A stretch of DNA of 64,000 bases from an uncultured Eubacteriales bacterium. GTDB lineage: Bacteria; Bacillota; Clostridia; Oscillospirales; Acutalibacteraceae. Under the pieces are notes generated by a model that was given only the letters and a program-made list of their open reading frames with translations, was not told where the DNA came from and ran no database searches. The position numbers and the translations under genes were made by a program. The stretch's first letter is position 1. Each line of letters begins with the position of its first letter. The DNA lies in NCBI GenBank assembly GCA_934486915.1, contig CAKSRC010000002.1, positions 1 to 64,000 on the forward strand. The letters run 5' to 3'. Positions 26,538 through 35,902 of the stretch are shown one piece after another.

Positions 26538-27807
26538 TATAAAGACCAGCTCCTTCAGTTATAACTTGATCATAAGCTTTTATAGTATCGCCGTTAAAAA
26601 GTTCTCCCTCTTCTGGATCACTTTTACATACTACATGGCTGCTGTTAGCAAAAATAGGAATAACTTGTTTAAACACCATCTCGCTGCCATAAAGCACATA
26701 CACTCCTTGGACTTCTTTTTCCTCTTTTGTAGTGTTGCCACTTTCATCAGTTTTTTCTTTTACAACAACATCCTCATGCAAGGACTTTTTACTTATTACT
26801 ATCCCGCTATATGAATTTAAGTTAATAGATATAGACTCACTTCTCAAAAGAGAAAGTTCCCTATTCATATAGTCACATTCAAGTATGACAGCAGTTTGAT
26901 TTTGTTCATTATCAGGATTTATTCCAACAACCCTGCATGGGACATCGCTTATTGATGCAAATGGGAATGTAATGCTAAGATTCGAGCCTAAGTCTATGTT
27001 CTTGGCTTCTTGATAAGGTACATTGCAAGTAACCCACCAATTGACTCCACCTATAATTTTACCCAAGACATTCCTAGCAGGCCCTTGCTCCTTTTTAGAT
27101 AGAGCATCAGTTATATCACTAGGCTTAAGAGACTTTACATTATTATAATCAGTGACACCTTCGATGCCATCAGTTACACTAACAAAATAGCCGGACTTAG
27201 GTGAAAGTATAGAACATATTTCTTTATTATAAGATGATTCAAGTGATGATTTTTGTTTTTGAAGCTCTTGTATTCTATCATTAAAGTCCGATACTTTTCC
27301 AGTTATAATATTTCTTTGATTTATCAAATATAATACGTTAGATTTATCTTCATCCAAATTTTGGAGTTTATTATCATTTATATCTGAAATTGATTCTTTT
27401 ATACAATCAGAGATCTGCGCATTTATAGCATTTGGATTTGCAATTGCTGCATTTGAAACCATATTTAAATTTTTAAGCTGACTTAGCTCTTTATCTATTT
27501 GCTCCAGCTGCTTTTTTATTATTACATCATCGGAATTTTTATATAAACTTGCTATTTTACCATTGTTAGATATTTTATCACCATCGCCGACAAAATAATT
27601 TACAACACCATCCTTGTCATTATATATTATTGTCTCATCCCTAACAACATAAGCATCTGCATTTATAGAATCCTTTATGGTTGAATATGTTGCAGTTTCC
27701 GTACTTACCGTCTTTTTATTTATACTATACACTTGATATCCTACATAAACAAGTATAAGAATTGACAATGTTATCGTAAAAAACTTCCTAAAAATAGTAT
27801 TTCTCAT
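26518..27807 (-). CDS. HlyD-family-like membrane-anchored adaptor protein
   Basis: A 429-residue protein with one N-terminal membrane segment (about 9-27) and the rest outside the membrane. A first lipoyl/barrel-sandwich half (DGVVNYFVGDGDKISNNGKI), a coiled coil (95-195) and a second half with SPKSGYFVSVTDG are arranged as in HlyD/RND adaptor proteins. No transporter gene is adjacent. Similar proteins are often found beside yggS-sepF-divIVA in clostridia, suggesting a link to envelope or division; the function is unknown. Confidence 0.7.
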   Translation of the reverse strand: MRNTIFRKFFTITLSILILVYVGYQVYSINKKTVSTETATYSTIKDSINADAYVVRDETIIYNDKDGVVNYFVGDGDKISNNGKIASLYKNSDDVIIKKQLEQIDKELSQLKNLNMVSNAAIANPNAINAQISDCIKESISDINDNKLQNLDEDKSNVLYLINQRNIITGKVSDFNDRIQELQKQKSSLESSYNKEICSILSPKSGYFVSVTDGIEGVTDYNNVKSLKPSDITDALSKKEQGPARNVLGKIIGGVNWWVTCNVPYQEAKNIDLGSNLSITFPFASISDVPCRVVGINPDNEQNQTAVILECDYMNRELSLLRSESISINLNSYSGIVISKKSLHEDVVVKEKTDESGNTTKEEKEVQGVYVLYGSEMVFKQVIPIFANSSHVVCKSDPEEGELFNGDTIKAYDQVITEGAGLYNGRIIK

Positions 27808-27821
27808 ATCTAACCCCCAAA

Positions 27822-28763
27822 CTACACCAATTTGGATTCTATTATACCAAGTGCCGCTTGTTTTAACAAATCAAAACTATCATAATCATCAATATAAAGC
27901 CAATTTATGTTTTTGTTTCTTCTAAACCAGGTCAATTGTCTTTTAGCATATCTTCTTGATTCTTGTTTTATTTTTGAAATAGCCTCTTCCATGGAAACCT
28001 CTCCATTAAAATATGGTATAAGCTCCTTATAACCTATAGCCGCTGCACTTGTAGAATTATATCCTTTTTCAAATATCCCCATAGATTCATCAATAAGCCC
28101 GTTTTCTATCATAATATCTACTCTATGGTTTATTTTGTCGTAAAGTGAAGCTCTATTTCGATAATTAAGGCCAATCATAATACTTTCATACGGACTTTCT
28201 TCAAGATGTGACTCTTTTATATGATCCGTCATACTCTTTTTGGTTGTATAATATATTTCCAAGGCCCTTACTATCTTTTTTATGTTATTTGGATGGATTT
28301 TTTGCGATGCCTCCTTATCAAACCCGCAAAGTTCTTTTAAAAGTTCCTCTCCACCCACTTCTTTGGCTCTTTTATTTAACTTATCTCTTAATTCCAAGTC
28401 TACATTATAGTCAGTAAATTTTGTATTATTTAAAAGAGAATCTACATAAAGGCCCGTCCCGCCGCAAAGAATAACTCCTTTTTTTCGACCTATTATATCC
28501 TCAATAGCTTTCTTTGCTAAATTTACATAATCATATACACTAAAATGTTCATCAAGTGAAATGATGTCTATGAGATGATGTTTTATCCCCTGCATCTCTT
28601 CCTTTGTTGGCTTTGCAGACGCTATACTCATTTCTTTATAGATTTGCATAGAGTCGGCGGATACTATCTCTGCATCTAATACCTTCGCAAGCTCTATAGA
28701 CAGTTCCGTCTTTCCTGATGCTGTAGGTCCTACCACACCCACAACTTTAACTTTTTTTTTCAT
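27822..28763 (-). CDS. miaA: tRNA dimethylallyltransferase MiaA
   Basis: Adds the dimethylallyl group to A37 of tRNAs reading UNN codons. P-loop GPTASGKTELSIELA, then DSMQIYKEMSIASAKP and the CGGTGLYVDSLL loop are all diagnostic; length 313 is normal. It lies 6 bases downstream of mutL, a mutS-mutL-miaA order common in clostridia. MiaB, the next enzyme in the pathway, starts the same operon. Confidence 0.96.
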   Translation of the reverse strand: MKKKVKVVGVVGPTASGKTELSIELAKVLDAEIVSADSMQIYKEMSIASAKPTKEEMQGIKHHLIDIISLDEHFSVYDYVNLAKKAIEDIIGRKKGVILCGGTGLYVDSLLNNTKFTDYNVDLELRDKLNKRAKEVGGEELLKELCGFDKEASQKIHPNNIKKIVRALEIYYTTKKSMTDHIKESHLEESPYESIMIGLNYRNRASLYDKINHRVDIMIENGLIDESMGIFEKGYNSTSAAAIGYKELIPYFNGEVSMEEAISKIKQESRRYAKRQLTWFRRNKNINWLYIDDYDSFDLLKQAALGIIESKLV

Positions 28764-28769
28764 ACAATT

Positions 28770-30734
28770 CTACCCCATCCTGCCAAACTGTTTTTCTATA
28801 TCTTTTTTAGTAATAGAAATATATATAGGCCTTCCATGGGGGCAATGCTTTAAGTTGGGATTCTTGTTTAAGTCCTTAACAAGCTCAATAAGCTCCTGCT
28901 TTTCCTGTTTTTCACCTGCTTTAATTGCCGCTCTGCACGCAATATTATGGTAAATCCAGTCTAGATATTCGGTGTTTAGATCGCTTTTATTTTGCAATAT
29001 GTGTTCGGCAATCTCTATTATAGAACTTTTTATATTTCCCTTTTCAAGATAAGTTGGGGCTGATCTTAATAAAACAGTACCCAAACCAAAATCCTCTAGG
29101 TCAAAACCGGCATTCATTAAAATATCAAGGTTTTGCACAATCGCCGCATATTCGTCTTTATCTAAATTTAATGTCATAGGACTTAGTAGCATTTGGGAAG
29201 TGATATTTCTATTTTCCTTTTTTAGTTTTTCATATATAAGTCTTTCATGCGCTGCGTGCTTATCAATAAGAATTATCTCATCATTATTTTCTAATATGAT
29301 ATAAGTTGAAAATGCCTCACCTATAAACTTATAATTTTGCTCTTCCTCTTTTAAAATAGGTTCATCAATAATCTTAATATCATCGTCTTTATAACTAATC
29401 TTTGCATCTTCCTCTGCCTTAGTATCTATGCTTACTTCATCAAGAGGTTTTAAATTATTGTAAGCATCAATAGGTATGGTTTTTGTAGCATACATTGACT
29501 CATTTTTCTCATCTTGAATGTCCTTAACTTTAAACATATTCCAAAGAGATGGCCTAGGCTTTGGAGGAATATACACCTCTGGCATATCATCTTCATCTAA
29601 CGATATACTACGTATATTCTTTTTCAAAGGAATTTCGGTTTTCAATGCTTCCTTATTTTCATAGGTTTTTATTTGAGTATCCTTATGTACAGCCTTTACC
29701 TCTTGACTATCTATAATATCATCAAAAGAAAAGTTTTTTAACCTTTCATTATTATTTATAGATGACTTAACTCCATGATAAACTGCATTAAAAACAGGCC
29801 TTTCATCAATAAATCGTATTTCAAGCTTTGCAGGATGTACATTGACATCAGTGACCTCGCATGGAAGATTTATATACATAACACACGATGGAAATTTTCC
29901 TACCATGATACTACCCTTATAGGCCTGCTCTAAAGCTGACATAGCAGTATTGCTTTTTACATACCTGCCGTTAACAAAAAAATGCTGCATCCTTCTGTTT
30001 GGCCTTGAAGAGTTAGGAAGGCTTATAAAGCCACTAATTCTTACTCCTGCTAATTTATAATCCAAAGGAATCATAGAGTTGGAAAATTCTTTACCGTAAA
30101 CCGCGTAGATAGTTGACTTAATATCCTTATTGCCGGGCGTATTAAGTGTTTCCTTGCCGTCCCTTATAAATTTAAAAGAAATTTCAGGATGGGACAAGGC
30201 TATTCTATCTATCAAAGACGCCACGGCATTTGCTTCTGACACGTCCTTTTTCAAAAATTTCATCCTTACGGGCACATTATAAAACAAATCCTCAACTATT
30301 ATAGTAGTTCCCTTAGCGCATCCCGCTTCTTCAAAAAGTTCTTCTTTAGAGGCACTTATTTTAAAGTGAGTCCCCTCTAAATCATCTTTAAGCCTTGTAT
30401 AAACTTCTACCCTAGACACTGCAGTAATAGAAGCTAAGGCCTCCCCTCTAAAACCTAAAGTAGAAATTTTCTCCAAGTCATCCTTTGAAGAAACCTTGCT
30501 TGTTGCATGGCGTAGAAAGGCTTTTCTTACATCATCCCTATCAATGCCGCTTCCATCATCAGTCACCTTCATAAAGGTAATTCCGCCGTTTCTAATCTCC
30601 ACAGTGATGTTGGTAGCTCCTGAATCTATAGAATTTTCTACAAGTTCTTTTATCACAGAAGATGGGCGCTCTATCACTTCACCCGCTGCAATTAATTCGG
30701 ATATATTCTTATCAAGTACATTAATTTTTCCCAT
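28770..30734 (-). CDS. mutL: DNA mismatch repair protein MutL
   Basis: GHKL ATPase at the N-terminus (IAAGEVIERPSSVIKELVEN, DDGSGI, TLGFRGEALASI) and an endonuclease-type C-terminus. The metal-binding motif appears as DKHAAHERLIYE (usually DQHAxxERxxYE), together with CPHGRP near the end, so it should nick DNA itself, as in bacteria without MutH. The linker (about 340-465) is acidic and variable. Length is 654 residues. Confidence 0.96.
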   Translation of the reverse strand: MGKINVLDKNISELIAAGEVIERPSSVIKELVENSIDSGATNITVEIRNGGITFMKVTDDGSGIDRDDVRKAFLRHATSKVSSKDDLEKISTLGFRGEALASITAVSRVEVYTRLKDDLEGTHFKISASKEELFEEAGCAKGTTIIVEDLFYNVPVRMKFLKKDVSEANAVASLIDRIALSHPEISFKFIRDGKETLNTPGNKDIKSTIYAVYGKEFSNSMIPLDYKLAGVRISGFISLPNSSRPNRRMQHFFVNGRYVKSNTAMSALEQAYKGSIMVGKFPSCVMYINLPCEVTDVNVHPAKLEIRFIDERPVFNAVYHGVKSSINNNERLKNFSFDDIIDSQEVKAVHKDTQIKTYENKEALKTEIPLKKNIRSISLDEDDMPEVYIPPKPRPSLWNMFKVKDIQDEKNESMYATKTIPIDAYNNLKPLDEVSIDTKAEEDAKISYKDDDIKIIDEPILKEEEQNYKFIGEAFSTYIILENNDEIILIDKHAAHERLIYEKLKKENRNITSQMLLSPMTLNLDKDEYAAIVQNLDILMNAGFDLEDFGLGTVLLRSAPTYLEKGNIKSSIIEIAEHILQNKSDLNTEYLDWIYHNIACRAAIKAGEKQEKQELIELVKDLNKNPNLKHCPHGRPIYISITKKDIEKQFGRMG

Positions 30735-30771
30735 AATAGAGACACTTCACCCACTTTCTTAAAATGATAAT

Positions 30772-33396
30772 TTAATCTTTAATTGAATTGGCCAAATCAA
30801 ATAAAATGTTCATAGCCTCAATTGGAGTCAAGGTATTCACATCGATTTTATTGATTTTTCCAACCAAAATATCGCCTTTAGATGTATTTAACTCAAGTTG
30901 TTGGCTTTTATTCGTATTCTTATTTTCTATATGTTTTTTTGAAATATTTTGATTAGGCTCATCTTTACCAGATTCCAAATTATTTAAAATTTGTTTAGCT
31001 CTATTTACTATTTCGTCCGGCACTCCTGCAAGTTTTGCTACCTCGATACCATAGCTGTCATCAGCGGCACCCCTTACTATTCTCCTTAAAAATGTTATAT
31101 CATCGCCGCGTTTTTTAACTGCAATATTATAGTTTTTAACACCGTCAAGCAATTCCTCTAGTTCAGTAAGCTCATGATAATGAGTAGCAAAAAGAGTTTT
31201 TGCCCCTACTTTTTTCTTGTTGGATATGTATTCTATGGCAGATCTTGCTATACTCATGCCGTCAAATGTTGAAGTTCCTCTTCCTATCTCATCCAAAACA
31301 ATAAGGCTGTCCTGAGTAGCATTATTTATAATATGAGCAACCTCAGTCATTTCAACCATAAAAGTAGATTGCCCCGAAGCCAAATCATCCGAAGCTCCCA
31401 CTCTTGTAAATATGCTGTCTACAACCCCAATTTCGGCCTCACTTGCAGGGACAAAACTTCCAATCTGCGCCATCAACGTAATTATCGCCGTTTGACGCAT
31501 ATATGTAGACTTTCCCGCCATATTAGGGCCTGTAATAATAGCCATACGGTTGTCGTCCTTATCAAGCATAACATCATTTGGAACAAATGGAGTATTTTTT
31601 TGAAGTTCTTCAACAACAGGATGCCTGCCGTCCTTTATTATGATTTTGCCGCTTGTATTCACTAAGGGGCAAACATACTTATTAGTAGCAGCAACATTTG
31701 CAAGTGAAGCAAAGACATCAAGATGTGCAATCGCTTTAGCCGCTCTTTGTATCCTTGGAAGTTCTATGGCAATAGCTTCTCTTATTTTATTAAAAAGTTG
31801 ATATTCAAGTTCTATAACCTTATCTTTAGCCCCAAGAATTCTTCCTTCGAGATCCTTTAATTCTTTAGTTATGTACCTTTCGGAATTAGAAAGCGTTTGC
31901 TTTCTTATATACTCATCGGGAACTTTATTTTTATATGAATTGGTAACCTCAATATAATATCCCGCAATCCTGTTATAGGACACCTTTAACTTAGGAATAC
32001 CCGTCTTTTTTCTTTCCTCTGCCTCTATATTAGCTAAAATTGTTTTAGAGTTATTCATATCATTTTGAAGTTCATCAATTTCTTTATTGTAGCCCTTCTT
32101 GATTATGCCGCCCTCTCTTATTGAAAACGGAGGCTCATCAACAATCGAATTTTCAATTAGATCCCTTATATCTTCCATAGTATCAATTGACTCATTTATA
32201 TGTCTAAGATATGCAGACTTAACATCCTTTAAATGCTTTTTCAACCTGGGAAGCTTACTTAATGTTGCCTCTAATGATTTTAGATCCCTTGCATTGGCTG
32301 AACCGTATATTATTCTTGTCATAAGTCTTTCAAGATCTGATATTCCAAACAAGTTGTCTATAATAGAGCTTCTTAATATTATATTAGAATATAATTCTCT
32401 TACTGCATTTTGCCTTTTGTTGATTTTTACGGAACTTAAAAGAGGTTGTTCAATCCATAATCTTAGTAATCTTTTTCCCATAGCGGTTTTTGTTTTATCT
32501 ATAACCCAAAGAAGAGACCCTCTCTTTTCGCCGTCTCTCATTGTCTTGGTTAACTCTAAATTTCTTCTTGTATTAAAATCAAGCATCATAAAGTTAGAGT
32601 CATTATATATCTCTATTGCATTTATTCTTTCGAGACCCTTTTTTTGAGTGTTCCCCAAATATCTAAGAAGTGCACCTAAACTTGATATAATTATACTTTT
32701 ATTCTCTAAGTTTATGTCCTTTAAAGTTTCCTTTTTAAAATGATTTAATATAGTAGTTTTAGAAATTTCATAATCAAACTCAGAATCATCAAGCATTTCT
32801 ACACTTGAAAACAACTTGTCTTGTATAAAAGATGATAGATTTTTAAGTTTCTCGACGTCTCCGCCAATCAATATCTCCTTTGGTGAAAATCTTGAAAGTT
32901 CATTTTTGAGCTTTTGATTTACTTGATCATCCGAAAATTCAGTAGCGTAAAGTTCTCCCGTAGAAATGTCACAAAAACATACACCAACTTTTTCGTTAGC
33001 CAAAAACATTGAAGATATAAAATTATTTTTAGAAGCATCAAGCATAGAACTTTCGAGTACTGTTCCGGGGGTAATAACTCTTATAACATCCCTTTTTACT
33101 ATACCCTTTGATGCTGCGGCACTTTCCAGTTGTTCGCAAATAGCGACCTTATATCCTTTTTCAACAAGCCTTGCGATATATCCCTCACTGCTGTGATAAG
33201 GTACACCACACATTGGAGCTCTTTCTTTTTTACCGCAATCTTTTGACGTTAAAGTAAGTTCAAGTTCTTTGGATGCCGTCTTAGCATCCTCAAAAAACAT
33301 TTCATAAAAATCTCCAAGACGAAAGAATAGGATTGTATCCTTATATTTTTCTTTAACCTGCAAGTATTGTTGCATCATAGGAGAAAGTCCAACCAT
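30772..33396 (-). CDS. mutS: DNA mismatch repair protein MutS
   Basis: Mismatch-binding ATPase, 874 residues from the chosen start. The mismatch wedge is FRLGDFYEMFFEDA, the Walker A is TGPNMAGKSTYMRQTA and the DEIGRGTSTFDG block follows. A C-terminal variable tail leads to a last helix that serves tetramer formation in other MutS proteins. The start is ATG 33396 (MVGLSPMMQQYLQ), with AAGGAATG about 7 bases before; an earlier in-frame codon at 33465 would overlap ylbF and adds a non-conserved leader. Confidence 0.96.
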   Translation of the reverse strand: MVGLSPMMQQYLQVKEKYKDTILFFRLGDFYEMFFEDAKTASKELELTLTSKDCGKKERAPMCGVPYHSSEGYIARLVEKGYKVAICEQLESAAASKGIVKRDVIRVITPGTVLESSMLDASKNNFISSMFLANEKVGVCFCDISTGELYATEFSDDQVNQKLKNELSRFSPKEILIGGDVEKLKNLSSFIQDKLFSSVEMLDDSEFDYEISKTTILNHFKKETLKDINLENKSIIISSLGALLRYLGNTQKKGLERINAIEIYNDSNFMMLDFNTRRNLELTKTMRDGEKRGSLLWVIDKTKTAMGKRLLRLWIEQPLLSSVKINKRQNAVRELYSNIILRSSIIDNLFGISDLERLMTRIIYGSANARDLKSLEATLSKLPRLKKHLKDVKSAYLRHINESIDTMEDIRDLIENSIVDEPPFSIREGGIIKKGYNKEIDELQNDMNNSKTILANIEAEERKKTGIPKLKVSYNRIAGYYIEVTNSYKNKVPDEYIRKQTLSNSERYITKELKDLEGRILGAKDKVIELEYQLFNKIREAIAIELPRIQRAAKAIAHLDVFASLANVAATNKYVCPLVNTSGKIIIKDGRHPVVEELQKNTPFVPNDVMLDKDDNRMAIITGPNMAGKSTYMRQTAIITLMAQIGSFVPASEAEIGVVDSIFTRVGASDDLASGQSTFMVEMTEVAHIINNATQDSLIVLDEIGRGTSTFDGMSIARSAIEYISNKKKVGAKTLFATHYHELTELEELLDGVKNYNIAVKKRGDDITFLRRIVRGAADDSYGIEVAKLAGVPDEIVNRAKQILNNLESGKDEPNQNISKKHIENKNTNKSQQLELNTSKGDILVGKINKIDVNTLTPIEAMNILFDLANSIKD

Positions 33397-33425
33397 ATTA
33401 TCATTCCTTATATTATAATTATCTA

Positions 33426-33833
33426 TTAATGGCAACCGCTGCAGCCCGAACAATTTCCTTCGCATCCGGATTCTTCAAGGTCGGCAGTATTTGGGTCTTC
33501 ACCTGAAGCTGATTGCATAATTATAGCGTTAACTCTTTTTACAATATGATCAAATTCATTCTTTGCTATATTATAAGCAACCATTCTTTCGTTTTTCATT
33601 ATCGATGAATAAAGTTCTCTTATTTGATTATTTAATTCTTCAATTTTTTTGCTGTCTCTTTCTTCTTTTGTTGCTTCATTATTTATTGCCATTCTCTTTA
33701 GGTTGAACTCACCAATAAGCTCTTGAAGTTCTTTATCTTCGTCACTGTTTTGTTGAGCTATTTGTAAATTCAAATAGCTTTTGTCCTCTTGAAGTTTTCT
33801 TCCTATTTCTCTTGCTAGTTCTATAATATCCAT
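33426..33833 (-). CDS. ylbF: YlbF/YmcA family regulator with cysteine-rich tail
   Basis: A small helical protein (135 residues) of the YlbF/YmcA family. In Bacillus YlbF, YmcA and YaaT form a complex with iron-sulfur clusters that directs RNase Y and helps sporulation. The helical part (1-105) ends in a tail with SGCEGNCSGCSGCH, whose four cysteines could hold a cluster. It lies between miaB, itself an iron-sulfur enzyme, and mutS. A role in RNA turnover is inferred from family only. Confidence 0.78.
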   Translation of the reverse strand: MDIIELAREIGRKLQEDKSYLNLQIAQQNSDEDKELQELIGEFNLKRMAINNEATKEERDSKKIEELNNQIRELYSSIMKNERMVAYNIAKNEFDHIVKRVNAIIMQSASGEDPNTADLEESGCEGNCSGCSGCH

Positions 33834-33855
33834 TTTACATTCTCCTCATAATTTT

Positions 33856-35277
33856 TTATATTAATTTACCTTTTACTATATAATTGCCGGCGCTCGTTAT
33901 TTCCACATTAGCAAAAGTTCCTATATAACTTTCATCTGCCGGCACCTCTACTATTATGTTTCCTTGGGTTCTTGAAGTTAACAAGTTATTCTTTGGATTC
34001 TTGCCGTCAAAAAGTACCCTATAAGTCTTTCCTACCATAGAATTGCATATTGAAGAGGAAATCGTCTCTTGTTCATCCAAAAGCTCCCTAAACCACTTTG
34101 ATTTTTCTTCATAAGGAATAGGGTCCTCCATTTCTGCTGCGGGAGTTGACGGCCTTCTAGAATAAATAAACGTAAATAAAGACGAGTACTTTACTTCTTT
34201 AATAAGGCTTACTGTGTCTAAAAACTCCTCATATGTTTCCGATGGGAAACCTACTATAATATCACTTGTAAATGTAATATCATCAATTTTTTGTTTAGCA
34301 TACTCTATTATTTCAAGATATTTTTCTCTTGTGTATTTTCTATTCATTTCCTTTAATACACGATTATTCCCAGATTGGACAGGTAAATGAAGCTGATGAC
34401 AAATATGTTTGCTATTAGCTATAGTATCGATAAGCTCCTTTGTCGCATCTTTTGGATGTGAAGTCATAAAGCGTATCCAATAATCACCTTCAATTTTATC
34501 AATTTCCCTTAAAAGCTCGGAAAAATTGATTTTTCGCTCCAAATTTTTGCCGTATGAGTTTACATTCTGACCTAGCAAAGTAATCTCTTTATACCCCATA
34601 CTTATTATTTCTTTTGCTTCTTTAATTATATCATCTGGCCTACGGCTTTTTTCCCTTCCTCTTACATATGGCACTATACAATAAGAGCAAAAATTATTGC
34701 ATCCATACATTATAGGAAGCCACGCCTTTATTTTTCCGTCACGCCTTGTAGGAATTCCCTCAGTAATCGACATATCTTCTATACCGCTTTCAACTATACG
34801 TTTCTCTTTTGACAATGCATTATACAAAAGCTTAGGAAAATTTTTCAATGAATTAGTGCCGAAAATAAGGCCCACAAAAGGAAAACTGTTTCTTATCCTT
34901 TCAACAACTCTCTCCTGTTCCATCATACACCCGCAAAGAGCTATTAATGTTGAAGGCCTTCTCTTTTTAAGAGCCTTTAACGCCCCCACATTGCCAAAAA
35001 CTCTATCTTCAGCATGCTCCCTTATAGCACATGTATTAAACAAAATAAAATCAGCTTCTTCTTGATTTTCAGTAAAGCCATACCCCATATCAAAAAGCAT
35101 ACCCTTAATCTTTTCACCGTCTGCCACATTTTGCTGACAACCATAGGTCCTAATAAATGCTAAAGGTCTGTCTTTTTGATATTTTAAATGTATAATTTCA
35201 TTAACCAGCTTTATATATTCAGTTTGCTCAAACAACAAAACATTATCCAAAGTTTTAGACAAATGCAAAACCCCCAA
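33856..35277 (-). CDS. miaB: tRNA-2-methylthio-N6-dimethylallyladenosine synthase MiaB
   Basis: Radical SAM methylthiotransferase that finishes the ms2i6A37 modification. The N-terminal cluster cysteines are in RTYGCQQNVADGE, FNTCAIRE and CGCMMEQ; the radical SAM CX3CX2C is GCNNFCSYCIVPYVRG; a TRAM domain ends the protein. Length (473 residues) is normal. The start is ATG 35277 with a promoter about 40-65 bases upstream. It leads the operon that includes miaA. The C-terminal TRAM domain and N-terminus exclude MtaB or RimO. Confidence 0.95.
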   Translation of the reverse strand: MGVLHLSKTLDNVLLFEQTEYIKLVNEIIHLKYQKDRPLAFIRTYGCQQNVADGEKIKGMLFDMGYGFTENQEEADFILFNTCAIREHAEDRVFGNVGALKALKKRRPSTLIALCGCMMEQERVVERIRNSFPFVGLIFGTNSLKNFPKLLYNALSKEKRIVESGIEDMSITEGIPTRRDGKIKAWLPIMYGCNNFCSYCIVPYVRGREKSRRPDDIIKEAKEIISMGYKEITLLGQNVNSYGKNLERKINFSELLREIDKIEGDYWIRFMTSHPKDATKELIDTIANSKHICHQLHLPVQSGNNRVLKEMNRKYTREKYLEIIEYAKQKIDDITFTSDIIVGFPSETYEEFLDTVSLIKEVKYSSLFTFIYSRRPSTPAAEMEDPIPYEEKSKWFRELLDEQETISSSICNSMVGKTYRVLFDGKNPKNNLLTSRTQGNIIVEVPADESYIGTFANVEITSAGNYIVKGKLI

Positions 35278-35315
35278 AAATAAACTTTAATTCTTTAATT
35301 TTAACACGATATACT

Positions 35316-35344
35316 ATAATATTCAAGAAAATCTCAAAATGCAA
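35316..35344 (-). promoter_or_regulatory. Predicted sigma-A promoter of the miaB operon
   Basis: Minus strand TTGCAT (35344-35339), 17-base spacer, TATTAT (35321-35316). It appears to drive the long series from miaB to ileS. Confidence 0.6.
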
Positions 35345-35407
35345 TTTGTTTATACTATATTATTCACTCAAAGACAAATAACAATGCCTGAATTTATCAT
35401 AAATCAA

Positions 35408-35436
35408 TTGACAAAACCTCAATATTGATGTATCAT
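35408..35436 (+). promoter_or_regulatory. Predicted sigma-A promoter of hup
   Basis: Perfect TTGACA (35408-35413), 17-base spacer, TATCAT (35431-35436), leaving a leader of about 100 bases before the start codon. Confidence 0.75.
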
Positions 35437-35544
35437 ACTTTACAAAGGTCTTAATTTTACTAAATAAATACATATAGAATTTTTTAATGATTAATCGGTA
35501 TTTTATTACCTGTTAATAGATTATTAAAAGTATGGAGGAATACA

Positions 35545-35820
35545 ATGAATAGAACAGAATTAATTTCAGATATGTCCGAAAGAAGTGGACTAACAAAAAA
35601 AGATACAGAAAAAGCTCTATCAGCGTTTATTGAATCAGTAACAGACGCAGTTGCTAATGACCAAAAGGTTCAACTAGTAGGATTTGGAACATTTGAATTA
35701 AGATCCAGACCTGAAAGGCAAGGTCATAACCCTATTACACGTCAAGCTATTACAATTCCTGCATCAAAATGCCCAGCTTTTAAGGTTAGCAAAACTTTTA
35801 AAGAAACTGTAAATAAATAA
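35545..35820 (+). CDS. hup: HU family DNA-binding protein
   Basis: Histone-like DNA-bending protein of 91 residues. The sequence begins MNRTELISDMSERSGLTKKD and contains VGFGTFELRSRPERQGHNP, the beta-arm region that clamps DNA. It has its own strong promoter, AGGAAT before the ATG and a strong terminator, as expected for an abundant nucleoid protein. The charge and length match HU rather than IHF. Confidence 0.96.
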   Translation: MNRTELISDMSERSGLTKKDTEKALSAFIESVTDAVANDQKVQLVGFGTFELRSRPERQGHNPITRQAITIPASKCPAFKVSKTFKETVNK

Positions 35821-35826
35821 TGATAA

Positions 35827-35856
35827 CCCTCGGCTATTTTGCCGAGGGCTTTTTTA
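35827..35856 (+). terminator. Strong intrinsic terminator of hup
   Basis: CCCTCGGC (35827-35834) pairs perfectly with GCCGAGGG (35841-35848), followed by C and seven T. Confidence 0.93.
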
Positions 35857-35902
35857 TTTATATTTAAGTTTTATTTATCTAAGAACTGATATTATGTATT
35901 AT

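Noticed and set aside
32099..32647. 182-codon open frame on the plus strand inside mutS
   Set aside because: Antisense shadow of conserved MutS codons, no ribosome site, no recognisable family.
33397..33465. Longer N-terminus of MutS starting at 33465
   Set aside because: It overlaps ylbF, is not like MutS N-termini, and the ATG at 33396 has a good ribosome site.
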